64,000 nucleotides of DNA from Acidobacteriaceae bacterium KBS 89 (GTDB taxonomy: Bacteria; Acidobacteriota; Terriglobia; Terriglobales; Acidobacteriaceae): assembly GCA_000381605.1 (NCBI GenBank), contig KB906754.1, forward strand, positions 951,147 through 1,015,146, written 5' to 3'. Below the pieces are notes generated by a model. That model saw nothing but the letters and a program-made list of their open reading frames with translations, was not told the DNA's origin and did not search any database. The number at the start of each line of letters is the position of its first letter. Positions within the stretch are counted from its first letter, which is position 1. Shown here piece by piece: positions 17,665 to 26,038 of the stretch. A program made the translations under genes and the position numbers.

Positions 17665-18723
17665 ATGAAGCGCAAGTATGACAACATCCTGGGCACCGTC
17701 GGCGACACTCCTATTGTCCGCATCAACCACCTCGCCCCCGCCGACATCAACCTCTACGTCAAGATCGAAGCCTTCAACCCCCTGGGCTCCGTCAAGGACC
17801 GCCTCGCCCTCGGCGTCATCGAAGACGCCGAGCGCACCGGCACACTCAAGCCCGGCCAGACCGTCATCGAAGCCACCAGCGGCAACACCGGCATCGGCCT
17901 CGCCATGGTTTGTGCAGCCAAGGGCTACCCCCTCGTAGTCACCATGGCCGAAACCTTCTCCATCGAGCGCCGCAAGCTCATGCGCTTCCTCGGCGCAAAG
18001 GTTGTCATCACTCCGGGTCCCGCCCGCGGCACTGGCATGGTCAAAAAAGCCGAAGAGCTCGCCGAGAAAAATGGCTGGTTCCTCACCCGCCAGTTCACCA
18101 ACGAAGCCAACGCCGACATGCACTCCCGCACCACAGCACAGGAGATCCTCCGCGACTTCGAGGGCGACCGCCTCGACTTCTGGGTCACCGGCTTCGGCAC
18201 CGGAGGCACTCTCAAAGGAGTCTCTCGCGTCCTCGCCGACAAGCGCCCCGAAACCAAAATCATCCTGTGCGAGCCAGACGCTGCCCCCATGGTCTCAAGC
18301 GGCCTCCCGCAACCCAACAACCCCGACGGCTCCCCCTCAGCCAGCCATCCCTCCTGGACTCCGCACCCCCAGCAGGGCTGGAGTCCCGACTTCATCCCCA
18401 AGCTAGCCCAGGATGCCGTAGACACCCATCGCATCCACCAGATTCTGCGCATCACCAACCCCGAAGCCATGGCCCGCAGCCAAGAGCTCGCAAAAAAAGA
18501 AGGCATCTTCGTAGGCATCAGCTCAGGCGCCACCTTCGCTGGAGCCCTGAAGATCGCCGCCGAAGCCCCAAAGGGCTCAACCATCCTGGCCATGCTTCCC
18601 GACACCGGCGAGCGCTACCTCAGCACCCCACTCTTCGCCGACGTCCCCGTAGACATGACCCCCGAAGAACTCGAACTCTCCAAGTCCACTCCAAGCGCCC
18701 AGCTCCCACCACCACCCGCATAG
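17665..18723 (+). CDS. cysK: Cysteine synthase (PLP-dependent, OASS/CBS-like)
   Basis: A 352-residue fold-type II PLP enzyme that makes cysteine from O-acetylserine and sulfide. The PLP lysine is in NPLGSVKDR, the substrate loop is ATSGNTGIG, and the phosphate-binding loop is GFGTGGTLKG. The length exceeds typical CysK (about 310) owing to an insert after the GTGGT region with SGLPQPNNPDGSPSASH and a Pro-rich C-terminal tail. The insert may alter oligomerisation or substrate choice; cystathionine beta-synthase is the alternative, but no CBS regulatory domain is present. Confidence 0.9.
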   Translation: MKRKYDNILGTVGDTPIVRINHLAPADINLYVKIEAFNPLGSVKDRLALGVIEDAERTGTLKPGQTVIEATSGNTGIGLAMVCAAKGYPLVVTMAETFSIERRKLMRFLGAKVVITPGPARGTGMVKKAEELAEKNGWFLTRQFTNEANADMHSRTTAQEILRDFEGDRLDFWVTGFGTGGTLKGVSRVLADKRPETKIILCEPDAAPMVSSGLPQPNNPDGSPSASHPSWTPHPQQGWSPDFIPKLAQDAVDTHRIHQILRITNPEAMARSQELAKKEGIFVGISSGATFAGALKIAAEAPKGSTILAMLPDTGERYLSTPLFADVPVDMTPEELELSKSTPSAQLPPPPA

Positions 18724-18890
18724 CTCTTCGTCATCCTTCGCCAAAGGCGGAGAATCTTGCTGTTGTCGTTGCCTCTCTGGTTGTCATCCCGAAGGGGATC
18801 TGCTGTTGCTGTCCTTCTGACCTTGAAGGGAGAACCCGCACTTCGTGCGAAGCGTCACGATCCGTATCCGAACCGCGAGCATGCTGGAGA
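18724..18890. repeat. Possible dispersed intergenic repeat, CTGTTG-rich
   Basis: The 167 nt between cysK and the convergent beta-helix gene hold no ORF. They contain repeated CTGTTG/GTTGTC units, a CATCCCGAAGGGGAT near-palindrome and a GCACTTCGTGC hairpin. This looks like a multi-copy intergenic element, but only one copy is in the window, so repetition is unproven. Confidence 0.3.
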
Positions 18891-20471
18891 TCAAAAACAC
18901 GCGTAGCCAACAAGGAACTCTTTGGCCGCGATCAGAGGCACCTGCCCCGAGGACAGAACAAATCCCATAATCGTAGGCGGATTGATAAACAAAGTGTGCA
19001 ACGCAGCCGCCGTAGCCTCATTCTCAGCAGACGCAATACAGACATTCGGTTGATGCGCCAGCGGCGTTGCAAAGGTAATCGTCGCGACAACAGCAGACGC
19101 TGCAGGAGAAGAACCCGTCTTGAAGACGACCGTACCGGAGACACTCGTACTGCCGGGGGCAAGCGTCACGTTTGCTGGCAGTATGCCGGCGCCCGGCCCG
19201 GCAGAGATTAACGGGACGGCCGAGTTGCCGACGAACTGCGATCCGGAGAACACTCCGGCACTCAGCCCACCGGACGAGTCTGCAGCCACGCCATCTCCAA
19301 GGCACAGCACGGCAACGCCCGTGACGCACGGAGAAAGCCCAACATAACTCGCCGCAGTCGTAGGGCCAGTCGACCAACCCAGAACATACGAGCCGCCAAG
19401 CCGCATATTGTTAGAAAAGATCGCAACCTCCGGAACGCTGGCAAATCGCATCAGGATACTGTTATCGCCGTTCCATCCGAAGTTATACGTCGATCCGTTA
19501 AGCTGCGTTGTCCCGTTCCACGTAAGTACTGCACCGGGGGCGATGGTAGTCGTCATGCTGCTCCCCAGGCCATTCATAAATCCATTCGCAACAAATTGAG
19601 ACGACGCACCAAGTTTCAGCAGCGTGGACCCGCTGCATGGGCCCGAGATGTTGATGCACTCTCCTCGCAGGAACACGACATCATCCCCGGCATCTCCTCC
19701 CACTTTGCCCGTCCCGCTCACCGATAGTGCCGTGCCAGTCGCGTCGGAGGTCTCTACCGTTGCGTCGATAAAGCTATGGTACAAAAGGGCCGCCGCCTCT
19801 ACGGACAAGCCGATCTGATTCGTCCCGACCTTCGCGCGGAATCCCCGAATCGATTCGTATCCAAAGCTCTGCGTCAGAACATTCCCTGCAGTATTCGTGA
19901 AACGCATCGCAATGGAATTATTGTTCGCAGCCGAATCGACAAGAGCCATCCCCTCCGTGAAAGAGATCGTATTGTCGAACCAGTAGCCGGCCGAGGTCGG
20001 TGTTCCGTTGAAGTTATTTACCGCTACGTTGGTCAGGTGAATCTTGGAGATATCTCCGGCATGAATACCGCTGGTCGCGGTCGGCGACACGTTGTAGATC
20101 GAACAATTCTCCACTGACGGTCCTTGATTCGGCTGCGTCGGAGCGACTCCTACAATTTGTGCGCTGGGCAGGATACGGATCGCATCCCCTGACCCCACAA
20201 AAGTTAAAATCGTGCCAGCCTCGCATCTCAAATTCACATAGGGCGAGTTGAGGACAATCGTCGTGCTTTGTAAGTAGCTGCCGACGGGAATGATGATCGT
20301 CCCTTGTGGCCACGTCTGCGAATTCTGGGTGACCGTAGGCAGCGAAGCAATTTGATTATTAACCTCAGCCCCAATATCAAGGCGCTGTAAAGCGCCCGAC
20401 ACGCCTGTCCCCGCAACAAAAGAGAATGCGGCGCATAAAACGACCCTTCCCATCGCCTGTCTCACGTTCAT
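18891..20471 (-). CDS. Secreted beta-helix-like protein of unknown function
   Basis: A 526-residue exported protein (signal peptide to about residue 27). The opening after the signal, with IIPVGSYLQSTTIVLNSPYV and LRCEAGTILTFVGSGDAIRI, is the pattern of right-handed beta-helix proteins related to pectate lyases or phage tail-spike-like polysaccharide enzymes. Runs of short hydrophobic/Asn/Gly strands continue to about 330. The C-terminal part is Ala/Ser/Val-rich, ending in a different, Ig-like pattern. No catalytic signature could be fixed. It may bind or cut an extracellular polysaccharide. Confidence 0.7.
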   Translation of the reverse strand: MNVRQAMGRVVLCAAFSFVAGTGVSGALQRLDIGAEVNNQIASLPTVTQNSQTWPQGTIIIPVGSYLQSTTIVLNSPYVNLRCEAGTILTFVGSGDAIRILPSAQIVGVAPTQPNQGPSVENCSIYNVSPTATSGIHAGDISKIHLTNVAVNNFNGTPTSAGYWFDNTISFTEGMALVDSAANNNSIAMRFTNTAGNVLTQSFGYESIRGFRAKVGTNQIGLSVEAAALLYHSFIDATVETSDATGTALSVSGTGKVGGDAGDDVVFLRGECINISGPCSGSTLLKLGASSQFVANGFMNGLGSSMTTTIAPGAVLTWNGTTQLNGSTYNFGWNGDNSILMRFASVPEVAIFSNNMRLGGSYVLGWSTGPTTAASYVGLSPCVTGVAVLCLGDGVAADSSGGLSAGVFSGSQFVGNSAVPLISAGPGAGILPANVTLAPGSTSVSGTVVFKTGSSPAASAVVATITFATPLAHQPNVCIASAENEATAAALHTLFINPPTIMGFVLSSGQVPLIAAKEFLVGYACF

Positions 20472-20644
20472 AGCGGAAGCCTATTTTCATGCTCATGCAG
20501 CCGCAAGGGTAGGATCGACCCGGTCCCCCTCTCCCTATCCGTCCACACGCCGCATACTTTGGAGAACATCGGCACCTCGGAGCTGCGGCCAATCGCGTTG
20601 ACCTGAAGCACGCAAATAGCTCAAACCTGCGCATGTGCAGACTA

Positions 20645-21271
20645 TCAATCGCTCGCCCCTAAGACCTTCCGTATTGTGGCAGGGTCCTCAACCACCTTGA
20701 CGAAACAATCCGCCACATCGGCACGCGAAATCGAAAACCCGAAGCGAGGCAGATGCCCCTCTCGCACCCGGTAGCTCCCGTTCTGCGTCTTGTCCGTAAG
20801 TTTTGGTGGCCGCACGATCGTCCAATCAAGATCGCTCTCTACCAAAACCCTCTCCATCGCCGCCGCATCCCTCGTCACGCTCGGAAAAAACACCCGCCCA
20901 AAAAGATATGTTGGCGGAACGATGGAATCCCTGAACAAAAAAGCCGTCGATTCCACCACAACCCGCCTGACTTGTGCGCGACGCATGGCAGTCGTTAGAG
21001 CCACCGCAAATCGATGCAGCAGATCCTCATCTGCCTTCGCGATAGGCAACCGCGGCCCGAATCCCGACAACACTGCGTCGTGGCCCTTGATCGCTTCGCC
21101 AAGCTCGTCGCTATCCAGAAGATCTCCCAGCCTGACAGCGATGCGCTCGCGAAACGGCTCCAGCCGTCCGGACGAACGAACAAAAGCCGTCACGGTATGA
21201 CCTTGTTCCACGGCCCTCCGAACAATCTCCAGCCCCGTCCCACCCGTAGCACCCAGCACAACCAGTCTCAT
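20645..21271 (-). CDS. NAD(P)-binding (NmrA/SDR-a type) oxidoreductase, ECF41 target
   Basis: A 208-residue extended-SDR-like protein with N-terminal dinucleotide motif LVVLGATGGTGLEIVRRA and WTIVRPPKLTD later, as in flavin reductase/NmrA-like enzymes. It lacks a clear YxxxK, so catalysis is uncertain. It starts 2 nt after the DoxX gene and is almost certainly cotranscribed with it. Such oxidoreductase/epimerase genes are the recognised partners ('COE' genes) of ECF41 sigma factors, one of which lies just upstream. Confidence 0.85.
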   Translation of the reverse strand: MRLVVLGATGGTGLEIVRRAVEQGHTVTAFVRSSGRLEPFRERIAVRLGDLLDSDELGEAIKGHDAVLSGFGPRLPIAKADEDLLHRFAVALTTAMRRAQVRRVVVESTAFLFRDSIVPPTYLFGRVFFPSVTRDAAAMERVLVESDLDWTIVRPPKLTDKTQNGSYRVREGHLPRFGFSISRADVADCFVKVVEDPATIRKVLGASD

Positions 21272-21273
21272 CC

Positions 21274-21711
21274 CTATGCCTCCCTGCGCGCTCTACCTGC
21301 GATCCCAACCCTCTCGAAACCGCCCTCAAGTGGCGCCTTCGTAGACAGAAAAAATCTCCGGTCCGCAGCTCGAGTCATATACGAGGCCACCAACGCGGCA
21401 AACGTCACCAACGGTTCCAGCGCCAACAACCCATCACCCGACATCAGGTGTGAATAGCAGGCGCTCAGGACAGTGATCCCAAACCCCGCATACGCCCACT
21501 CCTTCAGTCTCACCAGTCCCGGCACCAGCAGAACGCACACTCCCACCAGCTTCGCTACCCCGAGGAGATCGGAAAAATAAACCGGATAACCCAGATGCGC
21601 CAGCCCCTTCATCATGGCCGGCGCATGCGTCACCGCCAGCACGCCCGAGGCAGTCATAATGCCCACAACGAACAACGTTGCAATCCAATACGTCGTCTTC
21701 TTCCATCTCAT
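21274..21711 (-). CDS. DoxX-like membrane protein, first gene of the ECF41 target operon
   Basis: A 145-residue protein with four hydrophobic helices. It belongs to the DoxX-like group (YWIATLFVVGIMTASGVLAV, LGYPVYFSDLLGVAKLVG and RLKEWAYAGFGI), which has a near relative at 51343-51762 with matching GYPMYFFAILGFWKVLG and RLKEWAYAGI. It is the first gene behind the TGTCACA/CGGTC promoter at 21776-21802 and is followed after 2 nt by the NAD(P)-binding gene. Function of the family is not settled. Confidence 0.85.
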   Translation of the reverse strand: MRWKKTTYWIATLFVVGIMTASGVLAVTHAPAMMKGLAHLGYPVYFSDLLGVAKLVGVCVLLVPGLVRLKEWAYAGFGITVLSACYSHLMSGDGLLALEPLVTFAALVASYMTRAADRRFFLSTKAPLEGGFERVGIAGRARREA

Positions 21712-21775
21712 AAGCCGCTCTTTCCCGGACCAACCAGTCGTCTACACCAGCACGACTCTGGTCCTCTACAGGAAA

Positions 21776-21802
21776 GACCGAAGTTGACTCCAATCTGTGA
21801 CA
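21776..21802 (-). promoter_or_regulatory. ECF41-type promoter of the doxX-oxidoreductase operon
   Basis: On the minus strand TGTCACA (21802-21796) is followed after 15 nt by CGGTC (21780-21776). The published ECF41 consensus is TGTCACA with a downstream CGTC. The predicted start of transcription is some 55-60 nt before the doxX ATG. Confidence 0.6.
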
Positions 21803-21809
21803 GGAATCT

Positions 21810-22754
21810 CTAATTTAGAGTCCCGGCCAACGGAGGCACATGCACCAGCTTCTCAGGGTTCGTCAAAATGTAGATCGCCTGCACCCGTCCATCAACCACA
21901 TCCAGCGTGACCACCGAGTACGGCTTCCCGTCGAGATAGCTCACCACGCCTGGCTCTCCATTGATTCTGGCCAACCGTCGCACCAGCGTCTTCGGCAAAA
22001 GCTTCCTGAATGCACCCGATATCCCGCGCACCACGTTGTCCGCGCCGTGCACCAGATTCGGCACAGCTACCGCCTTCCCGCCGCCATCGGAGTGCAGCAC
22101 CACATCCTCGGACAACAGTCCCAGCAATCCGTCCATGTCACCCGTTCCAACGGCCGCAAGGAAACGCTGCAGCAGCTCATCCTGTTTCTCTGTCGAAGCT
22201 TCAAATCGCGGCCGTACCGCGCTCACATGCTGGCGCGCTCGTCGCAGAATCTGACGACAGTTAACCTCACTCTCAGCGAGAACGGCCCCAATCTCAGAGT
22301 AGTCATACTCAAAGACCTCACGCAGAAGAAACACAGCGCGCTCAATCGGCGTCAACCGCTCAAGCAACACAAGAAACGCCATCGACAGCGACTCGTCGAG
22401 CTTGATCATCTCCAGCGGATCGCTTCCCGGATCGGTCACGATCGGCTCCGGCAGCCACTGCCCCACATACTCTTCGCGCTGCACGCGTGCCGACTGCAAA
22501 TGATTGATGCACAGTCGACTGACGATGGTGACCAGAAACGCCCGCGGGGACCGAATCTCCTCATCTCCTGACTGCTCCCAGCGGATAAAGGTCTCCTGCA
22601 ACATGTCTTCGGCGTCCGCCACGCTCCCCAGCATGCGATAAGCAATCGAAAACAGCAGGCTGCGATATTGATCGAACGTCGCCAGCCGAACAGCCTCCGT
22701 CGGATCATTCGACAACCGCCGCCCAGCCTCATCCAGGTCGTCGATCTTCTCCAT
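21810..22754 (-). CDS. ECF41-type RNA polymerase sigma factor (SigJ-like) with SnoaL-like C-terminal domain
   Basis: About 314 residues: sigma region 2 (FSIAYRMLGSVADAEDMLQE), region 4 (LTPIERAVFLLREVFEYDYS), and a C-terminal SnoaL-like extension that regulates activity in place of a separate anti-sigma factor. Three hallmarks of ECF41 are visible: WLPEP at the linker (residues 100-104), a DGGGK motif in the extension and a terminal NPEKL. I start at the ATG at 22754 because AAGGA lies 6 nt before it; an ATG at 22760 touches the ribosome site. Target and own promoter share one motif, so it probably autoregulates. Confidence 0.93.
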   Translation of the reverse strand: MEKIDDLDEAGRRLSNDPTEAVRLATFDQYRSLLFSIAYRMLGSVADAEDMLQETFIRWEQSGDEEIRSPRAFLVTIVSRLCINHLQSARVQREEYVGQWLPEPIVTDPGSDPLEMIKLDESLSMAFLVLLERLTPIERAVFLLREVFEYDYSEIGAVLAESEVNCRQILRRARQHVSAVRPRFEASTEKQDELLQRFLAAVGTGDMDGLLGLLSEDVVLHSDGGGKAVAVPNLVHGADNVVRGISGAFRKLLPKTLVRRLARINGEPGVVSYLDGKPYSVVTLDVVDGRVQAIYILTNPEKLVHVPPLAGTLN

Positions 22755-22851
22755 TGCCATTCCTTCCGATCCGCTGTCACTACAACTGATGAACCCACGT
22801 GCTTCCAGGCTTCAAAAGCAACAATCACACCACAGTGTTTCTGCTACTTAA

Positions 22852-22877
22852 GACCGGCCAGCAGCCGTTTTGTGACA
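22852..22877 (-). promoter_or_regulatory. Predicted autoregulated ECF41 promoter
   Basis: TGTCACA (22877-22871 on the minus strand) is followed after 14 nt by CGGTC (22856-22852), the same two blocks as the promoter at 21776-21802. It lies about 100 nt upstream of the sigma-factor start and in the divergent gap towards fabZ. Confidence 0.5.
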
Positions 22878-22903
22878 TCTCGCCGTTTATACTCATCCTT
22901 GCC

Positions 22904-23440
22904 ATGACCCACCCGACGCCCGAAACAACGCCCGATCCCACACCCGACGAGCAACCAGCGCCCGGCAGAACGATGGACATCCTCGAAATCATGTCCCTGC
23001 TCCCCCACCGCTACCCCTTCCTCCTCATCGATCGCGTCATCGAGATGGAGCCTCGCCAACGCATCGTCGCCATCAAAAACGTCACCATCAACGAGCAGTT
23101 CTTCCAGGGCCACTTCCCTGGCTACCCCATCATGCCCGGAGTCCTCATGGTGGAAGCCATCGCCCAGGCCGGCGGCGCCCTCCTGCTCAACGAGATCCCC
23201 GACCGCGACTCCAAGCTCATGGTCTTCACCAGCATTGAAAACGCCCGCTTCCGACGCCCCGTCACACCCGGCGACCAGCTACGCATCGAAGTCACGGTCC
23301 TCAATTGGCGCACCCGCGCAGTGAAGATGGGCGGCACCATTACAGTCGACAGCAAACTAGTCTGCGACGCCACCGTAATGTGCCAGGTCGTTCCGCGCGT
23401 CGCCCCAAAAGCCGAAACCAAGGTCGAGACCGCAGAGTGA
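22904..23440 (+). CDS. fabZ: 3-hydroxyacyl-ACP dehydratase
   Basis: A 178-residue hot-dog-fold dehydratase of fatty acid synthesis that removes water from 3-hydroxyacyl-ACP. The body starts at MDILEIMSLLPHRYPFLLID; the active-site stretches are HFPGYPIMPGVLMVEAIAQ (catalytic His and Glu helix). The N terminus carries an extra Pro/Thr-rich segment of about 23 residues before MDILEI; an internal start at 22973 is therefore possible. It overlaps lpxA by GTGA, the common fabZ-lpxA pair that links fatty acid synthesis with lipid A synthesis. Confidence 0.95.
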   Translation: MTHPTPETTPDPTPDEQPAPGRTMDILEIMSLLPHRYPFLLIDRVIEMEPRQRIVAIKNVTINEQFFQGHFPGYPIMPGVLMVEAIAQAGGALLLNEIPDRDSKLMVFTSIENARFRRPVTPGDQLRIEVTVLNWRTRAVKMGGTITVDSKLVCDATVMCQVVPRVAPKAETKVETAE

Positions 23441-24222
23441 GCATCCACCCCACAGCGATCATCGCGGCGGGCGCACAGATCCCCGCAAGCTGCACGATCG
23501 GTCCCTACTGCACCCTCGGCCCCAACGTCATCCTCGGAGAAGACTGCGAACTTATCTCCCACGTCGTCCTCGATGGCCACTTGACGATGGGTTCCGGCAA
23601 CAAGGTCTTCCCCTTCGCCTGCCTCGGTGTAACCCCGCAGGACCTCAAGTACGCCGGCGAACCCACCGGCGCCCGCATCGGCAACAACAACACCATCCGC
23701 GAGTACGTCACCATCTCGCGCGGCACCACCGGCGGCGGCGGACTCACCACCATCGGCGATCACTGCCTCATCATGTGCTCAACACACATCGGCCATGACT
23801 CGCACGTCGGCAACGGCTGCATCCTCGCCAACGCCGCCACCCTCGCCGGACACGTTATAGTCGAGGACTTCGCTGTAGTCGGCGCCCTCTGCCCAGTACA
23901 CCAGTTCTGCCGCGTCGGCCGCCACGCCTACATTGGCGGGGGCACGACGATCACGCAAGACGTACTCCCGTACTCCCTCACCTCCATCGAGCGCAACAAC
24001 CACGCCTACGGCCTTAACAAAGTAGGCCTGGAACGCCGCGGCTTCACCCCCGAGCAACTCAACCAGCTCCGCACCGCCTACCGCACGCTACTCGCCTCCA
24101 AGCTCAACACAACCGACGCCCTCGCCGCCATCCGCGAGACCATCGCCTCAGGCGCCGCAGGCGAACACGTCGCCTACCTCGCCGACTTCATCGCCAACAG
24201 CCAGCGCGGCATCATCAAATAA
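23437..24222 (+). CDS. lpxA: UDP-N-acetylglucosamine acyltransferase
   Basis: A 261-residue left-handed beta-helix acyltransferase with hexapeptide repeats; it transfers a 3-hydroxyacyl chain from ACP to UDP-GlcNAc, the first lipid A step. The catalytic His lies in HIGHDSHVGN (HIAHDCTVGN in E. coli). The ending has the usual helical C-terminal domain. The GTG start overlaps the fabZ stop (GTGA) and gives the normal family length; longer upstream extension would run inside fabZ in another frame. Confirms an LPS-type outer membrane. Confidence 0.95.
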   Translation: MSIHPTAIIAAGAQIPASCTIGPYCTLGPNVILGEDCELISHVVLDGHLTMGSGNKVFPFACLGVTPQDLKYAGEPTGARIGNNNTIREYVTISRGTTGGGGLTTIGDHCLIMCSTHIGHDSHVGNGCILANAATLAGHVIVEDFAVVGALCPVHQFCRVGRHAYIGGGTTITQDVLPYSLTSIERNNHAYGLNKVGLERRGFTPEQLNQLRTAYRTLLASKLNTTDALAAIRETIASGAAGEHVAYLADFIANSQRGIIK

Positions 24223-24253
24223 GCACAGGAGACATTTGCGTTGAGGCGTGAAG

Positions 24254-25042
24254 TTATGGGTCGCGGTATTCGCGACGCTTGAGTTCACGGAGTGCCTGTT
24301 CGTGGCCTTGGAGGGCAGCCTGACGAATCCAGTGCCGCGACTGAGTGTAGTCGTGCTCTACTCCCTGGCCGACTGAGTATAGGTGGCCAAGCTGGAACTG
24401 GGCTTCTGCATTACCGTGATCGGCGGCCTTGCGGTACCACGCGGCAGCCTGAGAGTAGCTGAGCGGGACGCCCTGGCCCGTGAAGTAAAGGTCAGCTAGC
24501 TTCTGCTGCGCTTCAGGAAAGTTCTGGGTGGCGGCCAGGCGATACCAGTGCGCAGCTTCAGCGTTGCTTTGCTCGACCCCCTCCCCTTTGCGATACATGA
24601 GCCCGAGGTTGTACTGCGCCCAGGCGAGGTTGCTGTGGGCGGCGCGCTCGCACCAGGCAAAGGCTTCGACGAAGTTATCGGCGGCGTAGAAACGGAAGCT
24701 GAGGTTGGCCTGCGCATAAGCGTGGCCCTGCTCGGCGGCCTTGCGCTCCCAGGAGGCGGCCTGGGCGTCATCTTGTGGCAACCCCTGACCCGCGTCGTAC
24801 ATGGTGCTCAGCAGGTACTGAGACTCGGCATGGCCTTGCTCGGCGGCGCGTCGGAAGCCGGTTGCTGCCTCGGTAAAATTGCGCTCGTTGTAGTCGGCGA
24901 GAGCCTGCCGGTAGTGCGGGTTAGAGGCTGCATTGGCAGCGTCGCGGCGGCCGCGGGCAATAATGCTGGTGCGCGTGGAATGGAGCGACAGCGCGCCGCC
25001 GGTAGGGATGTGCTGCAGTCCGGGTTTGGCCTTATCGTCCAT
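24254..25042 (-). CDS. Sel1-repeat (SLR) protein
   Basis: A 262-residue solenoid of Sel1-like repeats. About five repeats of roughly 36 residues follow a 50-residue polar N terminus (AEQGHAESQYLLSTMYDAGQ, WERKAAEQGHAYAQANLS, YNLGLMYRKGEGVEQ, QKLADLYFTGQGVPLSYSQA, FQLGHLYSVGQGVEHDYTQ). There is no signal peptide, so it is cytoplasmic. SLR proteins serve as adaptors between proteins. It starts 2 nt after the J-domain gene, so both should form one operon and may interact. Confidence 0.85.
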   Translation of the reverse strand: MDDKAKPGLQHIPTGGALSLHSTRTSIIARGRRDAANAASNPHYRQALADYNERNFTEAATGFRRAAEQGHAESQYLLSTMYDAGQGLPQDDAQAASWERKAAEQGHAYAQANLSFRFYAADNFVEAFAWCERAAHSNLAWAQYNLGLMYRKGEGVEQSNAEAAHWYRLAATQNFPEAQQKLADLYFTGQGVPLSYSQAAAWYRKAADHGNAEAQFQLGHLYSVGQGVEHDYTQSRHWIRQAALQGHEQALRELKRREYRDP

Positions 25043-25044
25043 CT

Positions 25045-25827
25045 TTATTTTCCATGCGCGCTGATCTGCCGATCGATAAGCTCGAAGCGGCCCCGAGCGT
25101 CGGCGATCTGCTCGCGAAGGCTCGTGGCGAGCTCGGTAAGGAGATCGCGGTGTTCGCGGGCGGCGGCTTCGGCGTCGAGGTACAGCTGGGCAATCTCTCC
25201 TGTCAGCAGCGTGCGGCGCGCGGCATCGAGCGTGCCAATATCACGCTCGGCGTGCTGGATCTGGCGCGTGATGCGAAGAAGCTCGGCAGCAGCGCCTTCG
25301 CCGGCGATGGAAGCGTTGATTTCGCGATGATCGTCAAGCAGACGCTGCAGGGTCTCGGTGTCGCCACGACTGTAGGCTTGATTGGCGCGGGCCATCAGCA
25401 GAGTGAAGTGCTTCTGTTCTGCATCGTCGCGCGCGAAATCGGGATGAATGCGTTTTGCGACGTCGCGGAAGAGGGTTTTGAGGCTCGGCGGTGGATCGAA
25501 CTCTTCAGCTTCATGGGCTTCGCCGAATGCGGCATCGTGGGTCTCCTGCGCCTGCCGACGAGTCTCCTCGGCACGACGGCGTGCGGAGTCGGAGTCGTAG
25601 AGAGCGACCTCGCGTTCGGCGATACGCGCTTCCAGATCGTCGAGTTCGGCGTAGAGAACACCGACCTGGCGGAGATAACGACCTTCGAAGGTCTTAAGCT
25701 GGGCTCGGATCTGTGCGACCTCGGATTCGCGCTCGGCGAGCGTCGTGCGAACCATGGCAAGTTGCTTGCGCTTGTCGAGGAGAGCCTCGTCGTCCGGGGT
25801 TTGTTGGAGAATAATTTCGGCTGGCAT
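25045..25827 (-). CDS. Coiled-coil protein with an internal J domain
   Basis: A 260-residue cytoplasmic protein made of two long coiled coils flanking a J-like domain. The N-terminal coil covers about residues 15-105 (many Glu/Arg/Leu heptads); the J segment (about 113-160) is SLKTLFRDVAKRIHPDFARD with the diagnostic HPD tripeptide and the helix III pattern MARANQAYSRGD; the second coil is 175-255. J domains stimulate the ATPase of DnaK. The position of the J domain in the middle, without a G/F or zinc region, is unlike DnaJ or CbpA. It is translationally close to the Sel1-repeat gene. Confidence 0.8.
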   Translation of the reverse strand: MPAEIILQQTPDDEALLDKRKQLAMVRTTLAERESEVAQIRAQLKTFEGRYLRQVGVLYAELDDLEARIAEREVALYDSDSARRRAEETRRQAQETHDAAFGEAHEAEEFDPPPSLKTLFRDVAKRIHPDFARDDAEQKHFTLLMARANQAYSRGDTETLQRLLDDHREINASIAGEGAAAELLRITRQIQHAERDIGTLDAARRTLLTGEIAQLYLDAEAAAREHRDLLTELATSLREQIADARGRFELIDRQISAHGK

Positions 25828-26038
25828 GCGGCTTCCCGTGAGGGGGAAGTTCTAGTTTAGCGGAATGGAGTCTCGCTTTCGCAGAGGAGTGCCTCCAGAA
25901 GGTGGGTAAGCTGGCGAAGATTTCCAGTGATTCTCCCCGAACCTGAACCGCTTTGCCGTAAATGATGTGTTGGTACCTGGAAACGCGCTTGTGTTTAGAT
26001 AAATCCATAATTGTCCTAACCCACAAGGTGCCCTCGAA

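Noticed and set aside
17910-19211. 433-codon plus-strand frame over cysK and its 3' flank
   Set aside because: Out of frame with cysK and of Arg/Pro/His-rich shadow composition.
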